DNA of 64,000 nucleotides from Rhabdophis nuchalis (GCA_039707465.1 CM077647.1:175580663-175644662); one strand, 5' to 3'; positions 45,244-57,063 are shown, counted from the first letter of the stretch. Made by a program: numbers and translations. Notes: a model not told the origin generated them from the letters alone.

Positions 45244-46072
45244 TTGGGTGTCCTCCTGGATACCCGGCTGTCCATGGAAGATCAAGTGACAGCCGTGGCC
45301 AGGAGGGCGTTTTACCAGGTTCGCCTGGTACGCCAGTTGCGCCCCCTATTGGATCGGGACGCCCTTCGCACAGTCACTCATGCTCTCGTGACATCCCGAC
45401 TGGATTATTGCAACTCTCTCTACATGGGGCTCCCCTTGAGGTGTACCCGGAGGCTTCAGTTGGTCCAGAATGCAGCCGCGCGAGCAATTATGGGCACCTC
45501 TAGGTTTGCCCACGTAACACCGCTCTTGCGCGAGCTGCACTGGCTACCTGTCGTCTTCCGGGTGCGCTTCAAGGTGTTAATTACCATCTTCAAAGCGCTC
45601 CATGGCTCGGGACCTAGCTACCTGCGGGATCGGATCCTGCCCCATACATCCTCACGGCCGATTCGCTCCCACAGAGAGGGACTTCTCCGGGTGCCGTCCA
45701 CTAGACTTTGTCAGCGGGCGACGCCCAGGGGAAGGGCCTTCTCTGTGGCGGGCCCAGCCCTCTGGAATGACCTTCCCCCCGATATCAGGACAACCACGGA
45801 CCTCCGCTCCTTCCGCTTAAAATTAAAGACACACTTTTTTCGTCTGGCCGGCCTTGGGTAGTCTCTTTTTAGGTTAGGGGTTTTTAGGGGTAATTTTTAG
45901 TTTAGTTTATGGGTTTTAGCGCAGGATCAATTTAATCTATTTTTAATTTTGTATTTTGTATTTGTCTGTGGTTTTATTTGTATTTTTAATTGCCTGTGCC
46001 CCGCCTCGAGTCCCCTTGGGGAGAGAGAGCGGGATATAAAATTAAATTATTATTATTATTATTATTATTATA
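45244..46072 (+). mobile_element. L2-like LINE 3' fragment
   Basis: Open C-terminal RT frame to 45861 ([20 protein letters not shown] to FFRLAGLG), 3' UTR and (ATT)n tail. Flanked by 'aatc' on both sides. The other spacer has uninterrupted sequence here (gacaatcagaagcaatgg near 18608-18625), so the insertion followed the duplication. Confidence 0.92.
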
Positions 46073-46402
46073 ATCAGAAGCAATGGTTGACCATGCAACA
46101 TTGCACTGAATGTATATATAAAATACAACACATACATAATTATTTGCAATCAGCACCCCTGACACCTCTAACAAACCAGCAGCCCCTCAGTCATTGTTAA
46201 TTGTGAATTATATTTATGTTTATACTAAATAAATGATAATTATATACATATAAAGCGAGAACTTCCTGTTCCCCCTGCCTTTTTCTTCAGTGTGTTCGGT
46301 ATACAGTTTCTATTCCTGTGTTTTGGACTGTTTTTGTATTTTCTTTCTTTCTGGATAATGACTAAGACTGTTGTAAATGTAAATGTTAAATATAATTCAT
46401 AT

Positions 46403-46711
46403 CAATGGTGAGATACGACTGGTTTGCCCCGGTACGGGCGTACTGGTGTCTGCTGGGAGCACCAGGTACCATTCCGGTACAGTGTTCTATAGGGCCTACC
46501 CACCTGTATTTGAGCTGATTGGGGCTTATGCGCACATGCATGGAGTGTATGGCACCTGCGCAATGCTCCGCCGATCAGCTGGAACATCGCAGAGCATCAC
46601 AGGCAGTAAGTATGCATGTGTGTGCTGCGCGCATGCTGCATACATGTATGTGGTGGACGCCTGGCCCCATTGCACCATACCAGTTGCAACAAGATCTGGA
46701 ACCCACCACTG
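46403..46711. mobile_element. hAT-type MITE, 309 bp (paralogous copy)
   Basis: Same element, length and 8-bp target duplication ATTCATAT (46395-46402 and 46712-46719) as 18946-19254. Left end is CAATGGTG here (one change). Confidence 0.85.
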
Positions 46712-46796
46712 ATTCATATATAAAGTTTGTGTTAATGTTTCCATTTTCATTTTGACAACTATGCAAATCCTTATGAGGTTATGGGCCCAGATGTGT

Positions 46797-46917
46797 CCAT
46801 TTACTATATTTTTAATTGGATTTTAATTGGATTTTATGCTCTATCTTATTGTTCTTATTATTGCCTGTACACCGCCCTGAGTCCCGCAAGGGAGAATTTA
46901 ATAAATCTAAAAACTAA
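46797..46917 (+). mobile_element. Short LINE 3' tip
   Basis: About 120 bp ending caccgccctgagtcccgcaa ... aataaatctaaaaactaaat, an L2/CR1-type 3' UTR. Absent at the paralogous position near 20310. Confidence 0.6.
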
Positions 46918-47051
46918 ATCTGAAGTACCTGTAGTAAATTTCTCCCAAGCGTAAAGACAGTCTGATGAGATGGCGAAATATATTTTGTGAGCCCAAGGAA
47001 GGTTGAGGACGATTAGCTTGTATAGACAGCTTGATGCTATCTATCGGCAGA

Positions 47052-47290
47052 GCCTAGGTGGCACAGTGGTTAGAGTTCAGTATTGCAGGCTACTTCAGCT
47101 GACTTCTAGCTGCAATTCATAAGATCAAATCTCCCCTGCTCAAGGTTGACTTAGCCTTCCATCCTTCCAAGGTGGGTAAAATGAGGACCCAGACTGTTTG
47201 GGGCAATAGGTCGATTCTGGAAACCACTTAGAGAGGACTGTAAAGCACTATGAAGCGGTATATAAGTCTAAGTGCTATTGCTATTACAGG
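47052..47290 (+). mobile_element. tRNA-derived squamate SINE (paralogous copy)
   Basis: Same SINE and position as 20451-20690. Confidence 0.8.
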
Positions 47291-47903
47291 AATTGGAAGA
47301 GGTTTTCTTTTTTTCTCATCTTAATGAGTCAGATTATCTCTCATGGAGCTTACAAGTGGAAATGGAGGGAGGATTTGTGGACGGTTGTAAGTGATCCTCA
47401 TGCAAACCTTGGTGAGGAAGTGCAAAAGCAAAATGAAAAAGCCCCAGCTGGCATAGTTTTGTGCTTGGAAGATAGTCAGCTAATGCATGTGGGTGGGATA
47501 CATTGCTAGAGAATGCTTGTTCGTCTTACACAAAGTTTATGTGAGAGAGACAGCAAGCAGTAAAGTAACTGTCTGTGAGAAAAATATCCCATGCACATAT
47601 GTGCCCACACTCATTTATTTATTTTATTTATTATTTCGATTTATATACCGCCCTATTTCACCTAAAAGGGACTCAGGGTGGTGCACAGAAGATAATTTAT
47701 TTTATTTTATTTTATTTATTTTATTAAATTTATACCCCACCCTTCTCCTTGTTAGGACCCAGGGGGGCGCACAGGCATTATTTAAAAACACAAAATACAA
47801 TAAATATCTATTAAAATGTATTAAATTAATAAACCCGTGCTAAAACCCAATATTAAAACCCTTGCCAATTATAAATTATTTCTTAAAAAGTCAGAAATGG
47901 GGG

Positions 47904-50900
47904 CTATCCTAGGCCGGCTTGTTGGAATAAATACGTCTTAAGACGTTGGCGGAAGAGGCGGAGGTCCGAGATGGTACAGAGGTTGGGGGGTAGGTCGTTC
48001 CAGAGGGCCGGGCCCGCCACAGAGAAGGCCCTTCCCCTGCGTGTCGCCAACCGGCATTGCCCCGTCGACGGCACCCGAAGAAGTCCCTCTCTGTGGGAGC
48101 GGATCGGACGAAGGGATGTATGGGGCAGGAGGTGGTCTCGTATATAGCTAGGCCCCGAGCCATGGAGCGATTTAAAGATGGTCATCAGCACCTTGAAGCG
48201 CACTCGAAAGGCCACAGGCAGCCAGTGCAGCTCGCGCAGGAGAGGTGTTACGTGGGTTTGCCTTGTGGCACCCATAATCACCCGCGCGGCCACATTCTGT
48301 ACTAACTGTAGTCTTCGAGTGCACCTCAAGGGGAGCCCCATGTAGAGAGCGTTACAGTAATCCAGCCGGGATGTCACAAGCGCTTGAGTGACTGTGCGAA
48401 GGGCTCCCCGGTCCAGTAAGGGGCGCAACTGGCGTATCAGGCGTACCTGATAGAATGCCCCCCTGGCCACGGCCGCCACATGGTCCTCCATGGACAGCCG
48501 GGAATCCAGTAGGACGCCCAAGTTGCGCGCCCTCTCCACGGGGGCCAGTTGTTCGCCCCCAATGGCCAGTGTTGGACTTATCTGGCTGAACCGGGGTGCC
48601 GGAAACCACAGCCACTCGGTCTTGGCCGGGTTGAGCCTGAGTTTGTTACTACCCATCCAGATCCGTACGGCCTCCAGACACCGGGACAGCACCTCGACGG
48701 CATCGTTGGGGTGGTTTGGGGTGGATATGTACAACTGAGTGTCATCAGCGTACAGATGGTATTCCACCCCAAAACCACGGATGATCTCACCCAGCGGCTT
48801 CATGTAGGTGTTGAACAGGAGTGGCGAGAGGACCGACCCCTGAGGAACCCCACATGTGAGGGGCCTCGGGGACGACTTCTGCCCTCCTGCCAACACCCAT
48901 TGCGACCGACCAGAGAGGTAGGATGAGAACCACCGTAAAACGGTGCCTCTCAGCCCCAACCCCCCCAATCGGTGCAATAAGATACCATGGTCGATGGTAT
49001 CAAAAGCCGCTGAGAGATCTAATAGGACAAGGATAGAGGAACAACCTCTATCCCGTGCCCTCCAGAGATCATCCACCAACGCGACCAATGCCGTCTCGGT
49101 ACTGTGACCGGGCCGGAAGCCGGACTGGCGCGGGTCTAGATAATCAACTTCCTCCAGGAAACTGTTGTGCCACCACACTCTCAACAACCTTCGCCAAGAA
49201 GGTAAGGTTGGAGACCGGACGATAGTTGGTTAACAAAGCTGGATCCAAAGAGGGCTTCTTAAGGAGGGGCCTCACCATAGCCTCTTTTAGGGAAGCAGGC
49301 AAGGAACCCTCACTCAAGGATGCGTTGACAACCTCTTGGAGCCAACCTCGTGTCACCTCCCAGGATGCCAGTACAAGCCAGGAGGGGCACGGGTCCAATA
49401 AACATGTGGTGGCTCTAAGGTTCCTCCGCAACCTGTCCATATCCTCGGTAGCAACAAAGTCAAACTCCTCCCAAGATGTTATCTCAAGACCAGCACCGGG
49501 CACCTCGACCGGATCACTAGTGGAGGGCAGCTCGTTCCGAATCTGAGTGATTTTGTCCTGCAGAAAAACTCCAAATTCCTCGGCTCGACCCTGCAGAGGG
49601 GCTTCCCGCGGCCTCAAATGCAAGAGGGAGCGGGTCACCCCAAACAGGGTGGCAGGGCGGTTTTCCGCGGACGCGATAAGGGTGGCACAATACTCACGTT
49701 TGGCCACTCTTAGCGCCACTAAATAAGTCCTAATATGGTCTCTCACTAGTGTTCGGTCAGATTCGGATCGAGAAGATCTCCACCTACTCTCTAGGCGTCT
49801 CTTACGGCGTTTCATCTCCCGAAGCTCCTCGGTAAACCAAGGCGCCTGGGTGACTCGACGCTGCATGAGAGGCCGCAAGGGCGCGACTCGGTCCAAGGCC
49901 CCCGTAGCCGCACTATACCATGCGGCCACTAGATCCTCAGTCGAGCCGTGGGACAGGGACACAGGTACTGGCCCAAGCTCCCTCTGGAACCTTTCCGGGT
50001 CCATCAGGCGCCTGGGGCGGAACCAACTCGGTGTCTCCGGTTCCGCCTCCCCGCGGTGGGGTGTGACGGTTGGAAAGTCTATCCGAAGGAGAGAGTGATC
50101 TGTCCATGACAAGGGTAAGATGACTAAATCCCCTGTTCCAAGATCACTAATCCAGTGTCCAGAGACAAAAATCAGATCCAGCGTGTGTCCTCCCTCGTGC
50201 GTGGGGCCCTGAACTACTTGGGTCAGGTCCATGGCCGTCATGGAAGCCATGAACTCCCGAGCTGCCTCGGATGTCTCGCCCGCCGATGGCAGGTTAAAGT
50301 CCCCCATGACCATAAGTCTGGGGGTCTCCACCGCCATCGCGGCGATCACCTCGAGTAGCTCGGGCAGGGCTGCTGTTACATAGCGGGGAGCCAGGTATAC
50401 AACCAGCAGGCCCAACTGCCTCCCTAGGCCCCACTTCATGAAGAGGGACTCACAGCCGGTCATCTGAGGCACAGTGGTCTCCTTCGGCTCCAGACTTTCC
50501 TTAACGATAACCGCCACCCCCCCACCCCTGCCTAGGGCCCTAGGTTGATGAAATGCACGGTAACCTGGTGGGCACATTTCCACGAGGGGTAGACCCCCCT
50601 CGGGGCCCAACCAGGTCTCCGTAATTCCCACCAGGTCCGGGTCCCCCTCTGACACAAGGTCATTTATGAGGGGGGCTTTATTCACCACGGACCTGGCGTT
50701 GCAGAACATCAACCTAGGGCCCCGGCTCTGTAATCCCTGACCGCCTAGCCCACGAGTGGAGCACAGGGGGTTGGGGCAAGCGATCACTCGTAGCCAGCGA
50801 CCACGAGCCCCCAACCCATGATGGACATCCTGTCTCCCACCACCCCTGCCCCTCCCTAAGACCAACCGAATGGGACGGCCCTCAACAGAGACGACCCCTG

Positions 50901-51240
50901 ATCCCCCCTCCCTAATGGACTCCTCCTTTATCCCACTTCCGCCAGCTGGCCCTATAACTTGACCCCCCTCTGACTGCATAAACCCTCCCCCCACCCCAGG
51001 ACCCCTTAAAAACCGAATTAAAAATTTGCATAAAAACCCCCTTAGTTTGCGCCTCGCCCACCTCTCAGGATCTATCAATCCATCCTCGAGGTGGGCCCGT
51101 GTTAGATGAGGGGGCCAGACCTGCGAGAGGGGAAACTCTCGCAAGCCAAGGAGCTCTGTTCTGGAGTACGAAAATAGCATAGTAACGGCACTGGTTCTAA
51201 GAAAGGGGGGGGGGGAATCGTCTACGATGTTACAATGCAA
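47904..51240 (-). pseudogene. L2-like ORF2 (endonuclease, reverse transcriptase), one frameshift
   Basis: 51240-49144 holds the APE-type endonuclease (RLMFCNARSVVNKAPLINDL, GITETWLGP, VMGDFNLP, TLDLIFVSG, SWTDHSLLRIDF) and the start of RT ([20 protein letters not shown]). 49187-47904 continues in another frame: [51 protein letters not shown], catalytic [10 protein letters not shown], then the C terminus. Compared with the copy at 25735, an 8-bp gap in AQQF-LEEVDY shifts the frame. Expected length is about 1,110 aa. The Gly/Arg-rich N terminus before the endonuclease is unusual and may not all be translated. Confidence 0.9.
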
Positions 51241-51290
51241 GTCGGAATTAATACAGCAAGCTAAAACTTAAAAGCGTAAGGTAAGATAGA

Positions 51291-51650
51291 TGAAAAAGTG
51301 CGGCAGGTAGTCCAGGTGGGGTGGAAAAAGTCTCTTCAGCGGGGGGGTGGGGGGGTAGTAGATGGCAGAAATAATCTTCCCCCAGATAGTTGTCTCATCC
51401 CGCCTAGATGATAAAGTGCGGCAGGTAGTCCAGGTGGGGTGGAAAAAGTCTCTCCAGCGGGGTGGGGGGTGGGGGGGTAGTAGATGGCAGAAATAATCTT
51501 CCCCCAGATAGTTGTCTCATCCCGCCTAGATGATAAAGTGCGGCAGGTAGTCCAGGTGGGGTGGAAAAAGTCTCTCCAGCGGGGTGGGGGGTGGGGGGGT
51601 AGTAGATGGCAGAAATAATCTTCCCCCAGATAGTTCTCTCATCCCGCCTT
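51291..51650 (-). repeat. Three ~120-bp tandem repeats in the L2 5' region
   Basis: Units start at 51291, 51409 and 51531 (periods 118 and 122 bp), each with gataaagtgcggcaggtagt-type starts, a G-rich tract and ttcccccagatagt. Units 2 and 3 are almost identical. They lie just upstream of ORF2, like promoter monomers. Confidence 0.93.
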
Positions 51651-51747
51651 TCCACTCCTCAGCCCATTTGATCATCAGTCCATCCGTCCATCCTTGCCTC
51701 GTCCCTAGCTCCCAAACCGGCCCAAATCAAGATGGATTGGGCAAGGA

Positions 51748-52060
51748 CTGCACAGGCCGGGTGGAGGCCGCGCGGCCTGCTGTCATTACCGCGCGGCCTG
51801 ATCTTCAACCCACACCCGGCCCGGCCTCCTCCATCTTCGCCCTGGTCGCCCGGCCTACCTCTTCTCTGGGCGTCCCAGGGCTGTATCAAGACCGCTGGGG
51901 CTGCACAGGCCGGTTGAAGGCCGCGCGGCCTGTTTTCATTTCCGCGCGGCCTGATCTTCAGCTCGTAGCCGGCCCGGCCTCCACTCGTTCTTCACCCAGG
52001 TCGCCCGACCTACCTCCTCTTCGGGCGACCTAGGGCCACAACAAAGGACGCCAGGGACAC
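51748..52060 (-). repeat. Two ~153-bp GC-rich tandem repeats in the L2 5' region
   Basis: Units start at ctgcacaggccgg, 51748 and 51901. Each contains the palindrome GGCCGCGCGGCC and a second CCGCGCGG. They are followed (52120-52330) by shorter gcgctctccg-type repeats. CpG-rich, promoter-like. Confidence 0.85.
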
Positions 52061-52480
52061 CAGGGCCGTTCCGACGCTCCGGGACATTCGGAGCTCGCCA
52101 CCCAGCACTCGCCATGCTGCCGGCGCCGCCGGCGCTCGCCTCTCCACCTGGCGCCTCTCCGTTCTCCGCCCAGCGTTCTCTCGCCATGCTACCTCTCCGC
52201 CCGGCGCTCTCCGTCCGGCGCTCTCCGCCCAGCGCTCTCCGTTCTTCTCTCCACGCCGCACCATGCGGCGTTCGCCTTGCCGCCCGGCGCTTACCCCGCT
52301 CGCTCGCCTCGCCCGCCGCGCCGTCCGCGCTCTCCATGGGCCGAAAATCCCTCGGCAGGTCGGCAGATGGACCAACTTGCCAGGCCAGCCCTCAAAGCTG
52401 GAAAAAGAGGGCTGGCGACGACCCCCCAGGGCCGAAAGACCCCTCAGGCCCAGCCGCGCTCAGCATGGAGCCTCCATTAC

Positions 52481-52522
52481 TCGCGCATGCGCAAACTATT
52501 TAGATAGTTTGCGCATGCGCGA
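52481..52522. promoter_or_regulatory. 19-bp perfect inverted repeat with two NRF1-like sites at the L2 5' end
   Basis: Arms at 52481-52499 and 52504-52522 with a 4-nt TTAG spacer. Each arm has GCGCATGCGC, which fits the NRF1 consensus YGCGCAYGCGCR. The target duplication begins at 52521, so 17 bp of the outer arm form the very 5' terminus of the element. Confidence 0.85.
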
Positions 52523-52930
52523 TAAAAACCCAACAATATACAAAGTATAAAAAATAATTAAATTAATTAAATATGTGCTAAAATTTGGATAAATAGAATT
52601 AAAACCAATAAATATCTAATTTAAAATTATTCCCTAGTCTATGTCAGGCCGGCTAGATGGAAGAAATGTGCTTTTAACATCTGACGGAAGAGTCGTAGGT
52701 CCGTGATGGTACGGATATCGGGGGGCACGTCATTCCAGATTGTCGGACCGGCTACAGAGAAGGCTCGTCCCCTGGAAGTCACCAGCCGACATTGACCAGC
52801 TGACGGCACCCTGAGAAGGCCCACTCTGTGGGAGCGGACAGGTCAAAGGGAGGAATGTGGTAGGAGGCAGTCTCTCAAGTAACCAGGACCCGTGCCATGG
52901 AGCACTTTGAAGATGGTAACTAGCACCTCA

Positions 52931-53483
52931 TAATACAATGTGTTCATGACACCCCCGCACATGTGTACTCCCTCTCCCAGTGGCCTGTTTGGGGCCTAGC
53001 AGGCCTCCTTGCAGCCTCCTGGGACCAAAAACAGGGCACCGGGGCACCCCCCCCTCCCCCCTGCACATAAATCTCCCATATGCACCCTACCCCCCCCCAT
53101 GCATGTGCGGCAGAAATCCAAAAATCAGTTAGACAGGGGAGGCGTGTACGCATGCCCAGTGGAGCTGAGCTGGGGCAACAAATCAGAAGGCTCCACGTAG
53201 GTGCCATAGGTTCACCTCATAGCTATAGAGCAAGGCTACAACTTTGGAGAACATTGGTTGGATCACCTCCAATTCATGAGAAAAACCTTGCTTGAATTAG
53301 AAGAGCAAGGAATGGTGCTTTTGGAAGCACACATAGTATATGATGTGCTGAATTCTCTTGATGATACATGGGACATGTTGGTATGAATTTAAATTTAAGG
53401 AATTCCCTTGTATAAACCAATTTTGTTGTATTTAAGTACAATGACAATAAAGATTATACTTAAAACATTATGACATACTGTGT
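52931..53483. other. Spacer paralogous to 21405-21960
   Basis: Sequence shared with the first spacer (C-rich stretch, then gcaaggctacaactttggag). Nothing recognised. Confidence 0.6.
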
Positions 53484-53616
53484 ACCGTATTTTTCAGAGT
53501 ATAAGACGCACCTTTTTCACCCTAAAAGAGGGTGGAAATTTGGGTGCATCTTTTATACTAAATATAGCCCCACCAACCCACTGGCCCCAACACTTTGGCC
53601 TCTGCCTCCCAGCAAT

Positions 53617-54710
53617 GTATTTATTTATTTATTTTTATTTTATTCGATTTGTTAACCACACCAATCTCCGTCGAGACGGACTCTGGGCAGTGCACAGGAC
53701 ATTAAAATATACAATAAATAACAATATACAAAAGTTAAAAAGAAATTAAATAGAAAACCTGTGCTAAAATCCCATTAAAAAACCTACCTAACTTGGCTGA
53801 GGCTCTATTGTTCTAAAATTCAAGTTCTACGCCAGTCCAGCTTGCTGGAAAAGAAGGGTCTTAAGTGAGCGGCGGAAGAGGGGAAGGTCAGTGATGGTGC
53901 GGAGTTCGGGGGGGAAGTCATTCCAGAGGGCGGGCCCCACCACAGAGAAGGCCCTGTTCCTGGGCGTCGCCAGCCGGCAGTCGGCGCCCTGAGAAGGCCC
54001 TCTCTGTGGGAGCGAATCGGTCGGTGGGAGGTGTGTGGCAGGAGGTGGTCCCGCAAGTAACTAGGCCCCAAGCCATGGAGCGATTTAAAGATGGTAACAA
54101 GCACCTTGAAGCACACCCGGAAGGCCACCGGTAGCCAGTGCAGCTCGCGCAGGAGAGGTGTTACATGAGAACTTCGAGATGTTCCCAAAATCCCTCGCGC
54201 GGCCGCGTTCTGAACTAACTGGAGCCTCCGGATGCACCTCAAGGGGAGCCCCATGTAGAGAGCGTTGCAATAGTCAAGGTGAGATGTCACGAGTGCTTGA
54301 ATGACTTTGCAGAGGGCGCCCCGGTCCAGAAAGGGACGCAACTGGCGTACCAGGCGAACCTGGTAGAAGTCCCCCCTGGTCATGGCCGCCACATGGTCAT
54401 CCATGGACAGCCGCTAATCCAGGAGGACACCCAAGTTGTGAGCCCTTTTCACAGGGGCCATTGACTCGCCCCCGATAACCAGCGATGGAATTAGCTGGCT
54501 ATGCCGGGGTGCCGGTAACAACAGCCACTCGGTCTTGGATGGGTTGAGCCAGAGTTTGTTACTTTCCATCCAGAGCCGAATGGCCTACACACACCGGGAT
54601 ATCACTTCGACAGTATCGTTGGGGTGTTTGGGGGTAGATATGTACAGCTGAGTATCGTCAGCGTACAGGTGGTACTCTACCCCGCAATCACGGATGATCT
54701 CAATTTACCT
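53617..54710 (-). mobile_element. L2-like LINE fragment
   Basis: Minus frame 53820-54404 encodes the RT C terminus ([34 protein letters not shown]), with frame damage near the end. The element extends 5' into the YADD region (about 54620-54700). CAAT target duplication at 53613-53616 and 54711-54714. Confidence 0.88.
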
Positions 54711-54850
54711 CTTTGCAGCAAATGGGGGCTTGCGGAAGCTTCAATAAACTATAGCAATCCTTGCAGCCTCTAATAGCTGATAATGGGGGGAAATTGAAAG
54801 GGAAACTTGCTGTTTGCTCCACATGGCAAAGTGCTAATCAGGCTGTTTGC

Positions 54851-56580
54851 CATCAGCGGGCGAAATCTCTGGGGTAGCTCGGGAGTTCATGGCTTCCATG
54901 ACAGCCATGGACCTGACCCAAGTAGTTGTAGGCCCTACCCACGAGGGCGGACACACCCTAGATCTAATCTTCATCTCGGGACAGTGGAGTAGTGATCTGG
55001 GAATAAGGGATCTAGTCATCACACCCCTGTCATGGACAGATCACGCTCTCCTTCGGCTCGACTTTCTGATCGCCGCACCTCACTGCTGGGAGGCGGAACC
55101 GGACATTCCTATATGGTTCCACCCCAGGCTCCTGATGGACCCGATAAGGTTCCAAAGGGAGCTTGGGCCAATTCCTGTGGACTTGCCCCGTGACTCGACT
55201 GAGGACCTAGTGGCCGCATGGTTAAGTGCTGCCACGGGGGCCTTGGACCGAGTCGCACCCTTGCGACTATTAGACCTCTCAGCGGCTTTCGATACCATCA
55301 ACCATGGTATCCTATTGCGCCGACTGGGGTGGTTGGGGCTGGGAGGCACCGTTTTGCGGTGGTTCTCGTCCTACCTCTCTGGTCGGTCGCAATGTGTGTT
55401 GGCAGGGGGGCAGAGGTCGGCCTCGAGGCCCCTCATATGTGGGGTTCCTCAGGGGTCAGACCTCTCACCCCTACTGTTCAACACATATATGAAGCCGCTG
55501 GGTGAGATCATCCGTGATTTTAGGGTGGGATATCATCTGTATGCTGTTGATACTCAGTTGTACATATCCACCCCAGACCACCCCAACGATGCCGTCGAGG
55601 TTATGTCCCGGTGCTTGGAGGCCGTACGGATCTGGATGGGTAGTAACAAACTCAAGCTCAACCTGTCCAAGGCTGAGTGGCTGTGGCTTCCGGCACCCCG
55701 GTTCAGCCTGATTATTCCACTCTGGCCATTGGGGGCGAAACACCGCCCCCTGTGGAGAGGGTACGCAATATGGGTGTCCTCCTGGATTCCCGGCTGTCTA
55801 AGGAGGACCATGTGGCAGCCGTGGCCAGGGGGGTGTTCCATCAGGTACGCCTGATGCGCCAATTGTGCCCCTTACTGGACCGGGGTGCCTTACGCACAGT
55901 CACTCAAGCACTCGTCACCTCTCGACTCGACTATGTAATGCTCTCTACATGGGGCTTCCCTTGAGGTGCACCCGAAAGCTGCAGCTAGTCCAGAATGCAG
56001 CCGCGCGGGTGATTACGGGAGCGCCTAGACACTCCCACATAACACCAATCCTGCCGAGCTGCACTGGCTTCCTGTGGTCTTTCGGGTGCGCTTCAAGGTT
56101 CTGACGACCATCTTTAAAGCGCTCCATGGCTCGGGGCCTAGTTACATGCGAGACCGCCTCATGCCCCATACATTCCTCAGACCGATACGCTCCCACAGAG
56201 AGGGCCTCCTCAGGGTGCCATCGGCTGGACAATGCCGACTGGCGACACCCAGGGGAAGAGCCTTCTCTGTGGCGGGACCAGCCCTTTGGAACGACTTAAC
56301 CCCTGAACTTCGCACCATCTCCGACCTCCGCCTCTTCCTCAAGTGTCTGAAGACACATCTGTTCCATCTAGCTGGCCTAGCGTAACCTCCATTACTGACT
56401 TTTAGATAGTTTTAAATTTGGGGATTTTTAATTCGGTTTTTAGCGCAGGATTTTATTGGAATAAGTTTTTAAAAATTTTATATGTTTTTTGTATGTATTT
56501 TAATATTCCTGTGCGCAGCCCTGGGTCCGCTTGGAGAAGGGCGGGGTATAAATATAATAAAATAAAAATAAAAATAAATA
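54851..56580 (+). mobile_element. L2-like LINE with internal deletion
   Basis: Endonuclease C-terminal part (SAGEISGVAREFMASMTAMD, GHTLDLIFISG, WTDHALLRLDF) is joined at about 55267 directly to the RT ([17 protein letters not shown]), skipping about 1.2 kb of coding sequence present in the full-length copy. The YADD motif reads YAVD (about 55540-55552). Frameshifts near 55720 and 55930. A-rich 3' end at about 56555-56580. Confidence 0.88.
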
Positions 56581-57063
56581 AAGGAGGTAAATCAACAACT
56601 ATAAATGCCTATAGAATGTTCAAATTATTAGACTTATTTTTTTAAAGACTGCTTTATTATTATTCTAGACAACTTAACAAAATGAAGAAGCTTTTTAAAA
56701 TAAATGCTTGATCTGAAGCTATTGTTGCATGCTATTGTTTTACAAAGTGATATTCTTTTAAACAACAGAGAATAACTATACTTCCAAAAAGTACATCAAT
56801 TTTAACAGCATTTGTACAAGTATCGTCTGAAAAATAACACTACAAACAGTGTGTATTGTCTGTACTGTTTGCTACAAGGATTGCTGAGAGGCAGAGGCAG
56901 ATATTTTTCCCTTGTTTTCCACTCCAAAATCTTGGTGTGTCTTATACTTCGGAGCTTCTTATACTCCGAAAAATATGGTAAATAGTTTTGGTTCCCCCCC
57001 CCCTTTTTTATAATCTTAGCCACAGGGGTGGGATCCTACCATTTAACAACCAGTTTGTTCAGC

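Larger units (their letters stand above)
47696..52520 (-). mobile_element. Full-length L2-like LINE (CR1 superfamily)
   Basis: A 4.8-kb minus-strand element: 5' hairpin (52483-52520), GC-rich repeated 5' region (51291-52480), ORF2 (51240-47904), 3' UTR and A-rich end (47696-47740). A 5-bp target duplication GATAA (47691-47695 and 52521-52525) defines both ends exactly. ORF2 is broken once, by an 8-bp deletion near 49155-49165. Confidence 0.92.
47614..52926 (-). mobile_element. Older truncated L2-like LINE, split by a younger L2
   Basis: The 3' tip (47614-47690, with accgccctatttcacctaaa) and the rest (52521-52926, with the RT C terminus GLLRVPSAGQCRLVTSRGRA to FFHLAGLT) are contiguous once the inner element is removed. 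A CTCA target duplication lies at 47610-47613 and 52927-52930. The other spacer is uninterrupted here (cacactcataatacaatg at about 21399). Confidence 0.85.
53484..56979. mobile_element. 'agagtataagac' DNA transposon, split by two L2 insertions
   Basis: Pieces at 53484-53616, 54711-54850 and 56581-56979 correspond in order to 21961-22660. The terminal repeats are present at both ends (accgtatttttcagagtata; reverse of ctccgaaaaatatggt). Confidence 0.72.

Noticed and set aside
47904..51240. Long open frames with endonuclease and reverse transcriptase as possible host genes
   Set aside because: They are LINE ORF2, with target duplications, A-rich 3' ends and truncated relatives throughout the window.
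51732..52507. Several GC-rich open frames on both strands (proline/arginine/alanine-rich)
   Set aside because: They are by-products of CpG-rich repeats in the L2 5' region; no protein domains and no splice context.
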